Notes under the pieces: model-generated
Seen by the model: only the letters and a program-made list of their open reading frames with translations
The model's database searches: none
What the model was told of the DNA's origin: nothing
Shown: piece after piece, positions 1 through 6,453 of the stretch
Layout of the letters: the number at the start of each line of letters is the position of its first letter
Numbering within the stretch: position 1 is the stretch's first letter
NCBI GenBank assembly: GCA_017998735.1
Contig: JAGOCN010000104.1
Location: forward strand, 1 to 6,453
Reading direction: 5' to 3'
DNA from: Giesbergeria sp.
Lineage (GTDB): Bacteria; Pseudomonadota; Gammaproteobacteria; Burkholderiales; Burkholderiaceae_C
Length of the DNA stretch: 6,453 nucleotides
Position numbers and translations under genes: made by a program

Positions 1-709
1 CGCCCATGCCATCGTGCACGGCGGCCAGCACGGTCGAGAGGTTGTTGGTGCGCAGCGGCCCGGTCACCGTCACCGAGGCTTCCTCGCCGCTCGGGCCGGT
101 CAGGCTCCAGCGGTCGTCGCCCTGCACGCTGCTGTAGACCAGGCACGGGTGCTGCGCCAGATCGGCGGGCACGCGCGGCGCCGGGTGCGATTGCAGGTAC
201 GCCGGCGCGGCCACCATGACCCAGGGGTTGGAGCCCAGGTAGCGTGCGCCCAGGGCCGAATCGGCCAGCCGGCCAATGCGCAGCGCCAGATCGGCACCCT
301 GCTCGACCAGGTTCACATAGCGGTCCTCGAAGCTCAGGTCCACGCGCAGGTTGGGGTGCTCGTGCATGTAGCGCAGCACCAGCGGCACCATCACGCGCCG
401 GCCAAAAGACAAAGAGGTGCTGATGCGCAATTGCCCCCCCATGCCGCTTTGCTGCAGCATGGCCAGGTTTTCCGCCTCTTCCACTTCAAGGGCGATGCGT
501 TTGCACTTGTTGTAGAACAGCAGACCGATTTCGGTCGGCGTCACGCCGCGGGTGGAACGGTGCAGCAGCCGTGCGCCCAGGCGCGTCTCGACCGCCGCCA
601 CTGCCTTGGTGGCGGTGGACTGCGCCACGCCGGATTCCGCTGCCGCTTTGCTGAAGCTGCCGGTCTCCACCACGCGCGCAAAAAGATCGAAACTCAAAAG
701 GCTGTCCAT
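1..709 (-). CDS. LysR-type transcriptional regulator (C-terminus cut off by window edge)
   Basis: A LysR-family DNA-binding regulator, presumably controlling the divergent gcl operon and itself. Reading the minus strand from ATG at 709-707 gives 236 open residues starting MDSLLSFDLFARVVETGSFS. The winged helix-turn-helix occupies about residues 3-62, including SKAAAESGVAQSTATKAVAAVE and the wing stretch LLHRSTRGVTPTEIG. A linker helix follows at about 63-90. The effector-binding (periplasmic-binding-protein-like) domain starts near residue 92 (GGQLRIS) and includes GADLALRIGRLADSALGARYLG, wording typical of the CrgA-like LysR subgroup. Family members are about 300 residues, so some 60-70 are missing beyond base 1. 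The start is chosen because HTH spacing from the N-terminus is normal; its Shine-Dalgarno is poor (AAGG 13 nt upstream). Family assignment is secure. The target and effector (glyoxylate, tartronate semialdehyde or similar) are inferred from position only. Confidence 0.93.
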   Translation of the reverse strand, partial: MDSLLSFDLFARVVETGSFSKAAAESGVAQSTATKAVAAVETRLGARLLHRSTRGVTPTEIGLLFYNKCKRIALEVEEAENLAMLQQSGMGGQLRISTSLSFGRRVMVPLVLRYMHEHPNLRVDLSFEDRYVNLVEQGADLALRIGRLADSALGARYLGSNPWVMVAAPAYLQSHPAPRVPADLAQHPCLVYSSVQGDDRWSLTGPSGEEASVTVTGPLRTNNLSTVLAAVHDGMG

Positions 710-831
710 GCCTGAAATGTAACCTTCCAGTCAGCTGCTATCGCGCTTTGGAATAGCTGATATCGGTGCCGGAACATTGCGCTATGGCAGAGTATTGGCC
801 ATGATTTCGCCATCTACACAAGGAGATTTCA
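710..831. promoter_or_regulatory. Divergent regulator/gcl control region with LysR-type binding dyad
   Basis: A 122-bp non-coding region between two divergent genes. A dyad GCTAT (737-741) and ATAGC (753-757) separated by 11 bases fits the LysR T-N11-A motif (T741, A753). Overlapping it is an imperfect direct repeat, AGCTGCTAT (733-741) and AGCTGATAT (755-763), offset by 22 bp or about two helical turns. For gcl, a weak sigma-70 pair can be drawn: TTGCGC (777-782), 17-bp spacer, CATGAT (800-805). This would start transcription near 812 and place the dyad centre near -65, the usual LysR recognition-site position. An alternative sigma-54-like match lies at 785-799. AGGAG at 821-825 is the gcl ribosome-binding site, 6 nt before the ATG. 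The dyad is seen directly; promoter positions are inferred. Confidence 0.6.
737..757. promoter_or_regulatory. Candidate LysR operator, GCTAT-N11-ATAGC
   Basis: Perfect 5-bp inverted arms flank 11 bases and contain the T-N11-A core of LysR-type recognition sites. The dyad starts 28 bp upstream of the regulator's start codon and ends 75 bp upstream of gcl. It could thus serve both repression of the regulator's own gene and activation of gcl, the common arrangement in this family. The site has not been tested and short dyads occur by chance, but the position is right. Confidence 0.55.
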
Positions 832-2637
<1,806 letters not shown>

Positions 2638-2657
2638 GCATTCCCGAAGAACCAAAA

Positions 2658-2663
2658 AAGGAA
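2658..2663 (+). promoter_or_regulatory. hyi ribosome-binding site
   Basis: AAGGAA lies 9 nt before the ATG at 2673. It supports that ATG over an in-frame TTG at 2634, which overlaps the gcl stop and would add 13 residues absent from known Hyi proteins. Confidence 0.65.
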
Positions 2664-2672
2664 ATTCAAACG

Positions 2673-3452
2673 ATGCCGCAATTTGCCGCCAACCTCACCA
2701 TGCTGTTCAACGAAGTTCCTTTCATGGAACGCTTCGAGGCCGCCGCCAAGGCGGGCTTCAAGCATGTTGAATTCCTGTTTCCCTATGCCTTCCCGGCCGC
2801 CGACATCAAGGCGCGTTTGGACGACAACGGCCTGACCCTGGTGCTGCACAACCTGCCCGCCGGCGACTGGGATGCCGGCGAACGCGGCATCGCCTGCCAC
2901 CCTGACCGCGTCGAGGAGTTCCGCTCCGGCGTCGCCAAGGCCATCGAGTACGCAAAAATGCTGGGTGTCAAGCAGGTCAACTGCCTGGTGGGCAAGGTGC
3001 CTGCCGGTGCCGACGAGAAGGCCGTGCACCAGACGATGGTGGAAAACCTGCGTTTTGCCGCAGGCGAGCTCAAGAATGCCGGCCTGCGCCTGCTGATCGA
3101 GCCGATCAACACCTTCGACATCCCCGGCTTCGCGCTCAACCGCACCGAGCAGGCCCTGGCGCTGATCGACGAGGTGGGCTCGGACAACCTGTTCGTGCAG
3201 TACGACATCTACCATGCCCAGCGCATGGAAGGTGAACTGGGTGCCACGCTGGAGAAAAACCTGGCACGCATCGGCCACATCCAGCTGGCCGACAACCCCG
3301 GTCGCAACGAGCCGGGCACGGGCGAGATCAACTACCCGTTCCTGTTCAAGCTGATCGACCGCATTGGCTACACCGGCACCATCGGCTGCGAGTACAAGCC
3401 TGCCGGCGCCACCGAAGCCGGCCTGGGCTGGCGCGAAAAACTGGCAGGCTGA
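2673..3452 (+). CDS. hyi: Hydroxypyruvate isomerase
   Basis: A cytoplasmic TIM-barrel isomerase (EC 5.3.1.22) interconverting hydroxypyruvate and tartronate semialdehyde, which links hydroxypyruvate to the Gcl/GlxR route. At 259 residues it is essentially the length of E. coli Hyi (258). It belongs to the xylose-isomerase-like (AP endonuclease 2) fold. The metal-binding and catalytic set falls at family positions: Glu143 (LIEPIN), Asp178 (QYDIYH), Gln204 (HIQLADNPGRNEPGTGE) and Glu240 (IGCEYKP). The N-terminal MPQFAANLTMLFNEVPFMERF is also characteristic. The ATG at 2673 gives the standard N-terminus with an AAGGAA upstream. It is co-directional with gcl at 35 bp. It ends 199 bp before glxR, an unusually long gap for this operon. 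All key residues are present, so it is likely active. Confidence 0.95.
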   Translation: MPQFAANLTMLFNEVPFMERFEAAAKAGFKHVEFLFPYAFPAADIKARLDDNGLTLVLHNLPAGDWDAGERGIACHPDRVEEFRSGVAKAIEYAKMLGVKQVNCLVGKVPAGADEKAVHQTMVENLRFAAGELKNAGLRLLIEPINTFDIPGFALNRTEQALALIDEVGSDNLFVQYDIYHAQRMEGELGATLEKNLARIGHIQLADNPGRNEPGTGEINYPFLFKLIDRIGYTGTIGCEYKPAGATEAGLGWREKLAG

Positions 3453-3461
3453 CCAACCCTG

Positions 3462-3474
3462 GGGCGCTGCGCCC
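3462..3474 (+). other. GC-rich hairpin just after hyi
   Basis: GGGCG (3462-3466), loop CTG, CGCCC (3470-3474) forms a perfect 5-bp stem starting 10 nt after the hyi stop. A second small stem GGC/GCC follows at 3475-3484. No T-run follows, so it is not a standard intrinsic terminator. It could protect upstream mRNA from 3' exonucleases or simply reflect high GC content. Confidence 0.35.
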
Positions 3475-3573
3475 GGCGTGCGCCCTGTCGGTTCATCAGC
3501 ACCAAACTCCGGTTTGAAACCTCTCCCCATTTCAGAGATATGGAATTTATTTGGTGGAGGGGCAACCTCTTCC

Positions 3574-3605
3574 AGATTCGCTCCGAAAGGGGCGTGAATT
3601 GAAAC
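3574..3605 (+). repeat. Solitary type I-C CRISPR-repeat-like sequence
   Basis: These 32 bases have the layout of a type I-C CRISPR repeat. A stem CGCTCC (3579-3584) pairs fully, with one G:U, to GGGGCG (3589-3594) across a GAAA loop. It is followed by an 11-base 3' handle TGAATTGAAAC (3595-3605), one base away from the usual I-C ending TGGATTGAAAC. The minus strand reads VSIHAPFGA, resembling the spurious VSIHAP-type peptides predicted from I-C arrays. No second copy occurs 60-75 bp to either side and no cas gene is in the window, so this is not an array. It could be a remnant, a solo regulatory repeat, or a chance hairpin. Comparison with I-C repeats is from memory. Confidence 0.4.
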
Positions 3606-3639
3606 ATCGGTTCTTTCCCGCACAACAACTTATGAGATC

Positions 3640-3644
3640 AAGGA
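3640..3644 (+). promoter_or_regulatory. glxR ribosome-binding site
   Basis: AAGGA lies 7 nt before the ATG at 3652. It favours that start over the in-frame ATG at 3670, which would match the E. coli N-terminus (MKIGFIGLG) but has no Shine-Dalgarno of its own. Confidence 0.65.
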
Positions 3645-3651
3645 CAAAAAA

Positions 3652-4572
3652 ATGACCACTTCTTCCTCCATGAAAATCGGTTTCATCGGCCTCGGCATCA
3701 TGGGCACGCCCATGGCAGAGCACCTGCTCAAAGCGGGGCACCAGCTGTTTGTCTACAGCATGGCCAAGCTGCCCAAGTCGATTGCCGAAAGCAATGCCAC
3801 CCAGTGCCAGAACGGCCGTGGCGTTGCAGAGAGCGCCGACGTGATTTTCACGATGGTGCCCGACACCCCGGACGTGGAAGCCGTGCTGTTTGGCGCCGAC
3901 GGCCTGGCCGAAGGCCTGGCAAAGAAGGGCGATGTGCGCAAGACCATCGTCGACATGAGCAGCATCTCGCCCATCGCCACCAAGGTTTTTGCCAAGAAGA
4001 TCAACGACCTGGGCGCCGACTACCTGGACGCGCCCGTGTCCGGCGGCGAAGTGGGTGCCAAGAACGCCACGCTGTCGATCATGGTCGGCGGCGAGCAGGA
4101 CGTGTTTGACCGCATCAAGCCGCTGCTGGACCTGATGGGCAAGAACATCACACTGGTGGGCGGCAACGGTGACGGCCAGACCGCCAAGGTGGCCAACCAG
4201 ATCATCGTGGCACTGAACATCGAAGCCGTGGGCGAGGCACTGCTGTTTGCCTCGCGCGCCGGTGCCGATCCGGCCCGCGTGCGCGAAGCGCTGCTGGGCG
4301 GTTTTGCCTCCAGCAAGATCCTGGAAGTGCATGGCGAGCGCATGATCAAGCGCACCTTTGACCCCGGTTTCCGCATCCAGCTGCACCAGAAGGACCTGAA
4401 CCTGGCCCTGTCCAGCGCACGCGAACTCGGCGTGGCACTGCCCAACACCGCCATGGCGCAAGAGCTGTTCAATTCCTGCGTGGCACACGGCGGCAAGGCC
4501 TGGGACCACTCGGGCATGGTGCGCGCGCTGGAAATGATGTCGAACTTCGAGATCGGCCAGAAGGCCGAGTAA
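3652..4572 (+). CDS. glxR: Tartronate semialdehyde reductase (2-hydroxy-3-oxopropionate reductase)
   Basis: A cytoplasmic NAD(P)H-dependent reductase (EC 1.1.1.60) of the beta-hydroxyacid dehydrogenase family, converting tartronate semialdehyde from Gcl into D-glycerate. The 306-residue product is very close to E. coli GlxR. The Rossmann domain begins with FIGLGIMGTPMA (dinucleotide GxGxxG at 13-18), followed by MVPDTP at 68-73 and VDMSSISP at 100-107. The substrate-binding signature DAPVSGGEVGA is at 126-136. The family catalytic lysine is Lys179 in GGNGDGQTAKVANQ. The C-terminal all-helical domain contains FASSKILEVHGERMIKRTF and HQKDLNLAL (245-253), a further family signature. It carries six extra N-terminal residues (MTTSSS) relative to E. 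coli. It is separated from hyi by an unusual 199 bp and from the following kinase gene by 58 bp. No damage is visible. Confidence 0.96.
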   Translation: MTTSSSMKIGFIGLGIMGTPMAEHLLKAGHQLFVYSMAKLPKSIAESNATQCQNGRGVAESADVIFTMVPDTPDVEAVLFGADGLAEGLAKKGDVRKTIVDMSSISPIATKVFAKKINDLGADYLDAPVSGGEVGAKNATLSIMVGGEQDVFDRIKPLLDLMGKNITLVGGNGDGQTAKVANQIIVALNIEAVGEALLFASRAGADPARVREALLGGFASSKILEVHGERMIKRTFDPGFRIQLHQKDLNLALSSARELGVALPNTAMAQELFNSCVAHGGKAWDHSGMVRALEMMSNFEIGQKAE

Positions 4573-4630
4573 ACAGGCCGCAAGCCCCTGCACAGCGACA
4601 CCCCCGTTTCCGTAACAGCGAGCCCGGCCC

Positions 4631-5971
<1,341 letters not shown>

Positions 5972-5975
5972 AACC

Positions 5976-6453
5976 ATGCGTAGAACCCGAAATGCCAAGA
6001 TCGTCGCCACGCTGGGCCCTGCCAGCTCAGACAAGGAAACCGTGCGCCAGCTTTTTCTGGCGGGCGTGGATGTCTTTCGCCTGAACTTCAGCCACGGCAG
6101 CCACGACGACCACCGCGAGCGCTTCAATGTGCTGCGCGCGCTGGAAGAAGAAACCGGCCGCCCGATTGCCATCCTGGCCGACCTGCAAGGCCCCAAGCTG
6201 CGCGTGGGCGTGTTTGCGAATGGCCCGGTGCAGCTGGTGGAAGGTGCTGCCTTCCGCCTGGACCTGGGCACTGCGCCCGGCACCGCCGAGCGTGTCAGCC
6301 TGCCCCATCCCGAGATTTTTGCCGCCTTGGTGCCTGGCGCCGACCTGCTGCTGGACGACGGCAAGATGCGCCTGGTGGTCGAGCGCTGCGGTCCCGACTT
6401 CGCCGAAACGCGTGTCGCCGTGGGCGGCCGCCTGTCCGAGCGCAAGGGTGTGA
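5976..6453 (+). CDS. pyk: Pyruvate kinase, N-terminal part (runs off window end)
   Basis: Pyruvate kinase (EC 2.7.1.40) transfers phosphate from phosphoenolpyruvate to ADP, giving pyruvate and ATP. Only the first 159 of about 475 residues are present. The barrel start KIVATLGPASS (8-18) and the active-site strand VFRLNFSHGS (33-42) are clear, with Arg35, Asn37 and Ser39 matching the phosphate/cation-binding residues. Asp69 opens the DLQGPKLRVG segment leading into domain B (about 72 onward), which ends here at RLSERKGV, just before the barrel resumes. Leu70, Gln71, Lys74 and Val77 match the residue set reported for potassium-independent enzymes. The ATG lies 4 bp after the kinase stop with no obvious Shine-Dalgarno, so translation is probably coupled. 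In this context it finishes glyoxylate conversion to pyruvate after enolase. Confidence 0.94.
   Translation, partial: MRRTRNAKIVATLGPASSDKETVRQLFLAGVDVFRLNFSHGSHDDHRERFNVLRALEEETGRPIAILADLQGPKLRVGVFANGPVQLVEGAAFRLDLGTAPGTAERVSLPHPEIFAALVPGADLLLDDGKMRLVVERCGPDFAETRVAVGGRLSERKGV

Larger units (their letters stand above)
3453..3651. other. Long hyi-glxR intergenic gap with repeats and hairpins
   Basis: These 199 bp separate two genes of one pathway whose other gaps are 4-58 bp. I see no protein gene in it. Its first part is GC-rich and holds a hairpin at 3462-3474. An AT-rich patch at about 3529-3555 contrasts with the surrounding high GC. AACCTCT occurs twice (3518-3524, 3564-3570), and CCTCTCC (3520-3526) can pair with GGAGGGG (3556-3562). 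A CRISPR-repeat-like element covers 3574-3605. A TTGAAA at 3514-3519 could be a -35 hexamer, but the best nearby -10 (GATATG, 3537-3542) is weak. The gap could carry an internal glxR promoter, an RNA-processing site or an inserted remnant. Which of these is true cannot be decided from sequence alone. Confidence 0.6.

Noticed and set aside
14..715. A 233-codon plus-strand frame at the left edge
   Set aside because: It lies opposite the LysR regulator, whose minus-strand translation is unmistakable. The plus-strand product is low-complexity His/Gln/Arg/Ala-rich.
3462..3484. Rho-independent terminator after hyi
   Set aside because: The stem is short and no T-run follows. Genes downstream belong to the same pathway and strand.
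3453..3651. True CRISPR array in the hyi-glxR gap
   Set aside because: Only one good repeat-like unit is present. The TTTGAAAC ending at 3520 is 85 bp away from the other and lacks the preceding stem, so no repeat-spacer periodicity exists.

Overview
The window is high-GC, tightly packed bacterial chromosome. Protein wording and gene order point to a betaproteobacterium of the order Burkholderiales, probably Comamonadaceae. This is judged by recognition, since no search could be run. It holds most of one pathway, the glycerate route of glyoxylate assimilation. A divergently transcribed LysR-type regulator sits at the left edge and the first third of a pyruvate kinase gene at the right edge.

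Layout: the regulator gene (1-709, minus strand, C-terminus outside the window) and gcl (832-2637, plus) diverge from a 122-bp control region. That region contains a LysR-type dyad (GCTAT-N11-ATAGC) centred near 747. Downstream on the plus strand come hyi (2673-3452), glxR (3652-4572), a glycerate 2-kinase of the TtuD/GckA type (4631-5971) and pyk (5976 to beyond the end). Gaps between plus-strand genes are 35, 199, 58 and 4 bp, so they probably form one operon. The 199-bp hyi-glxR gap is the exception.

How the genes work together: Gcl condenses two glyoxylates to tartronate semialdehyde and CO2. Hyi interconverts tartronate semialdehyde and hydroxypyruvate. GlxR reduces tartronate semialdehyde to D-glycerate. 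The kinase makes 2-phosphoglycerate, which enolase (not in the window) turns into phosphoenolpyruvate, and pyruvate kinase finishes at pyruvate. The block therefore runs from glyoxylate to pyruvate with only enolase missing.

Most of the window is ordinary, well-conserved metabolism. The parts worth a second look are non-coding: the gcl control region, with a well-placed LysR box and an alternative sigma-54-like match, and the hyi-glxR gap. That gap holds a solitary 32-bp sequence resembling a type I-C CRISPR repeat, a GC hairpin, a short direct repeat and a seven-codon ORF overlapping the glxR start. The pyruvate kinase fragment also carries residues linked to potassium-independent enzymes. 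I see no convincing novel multi-gene system here.
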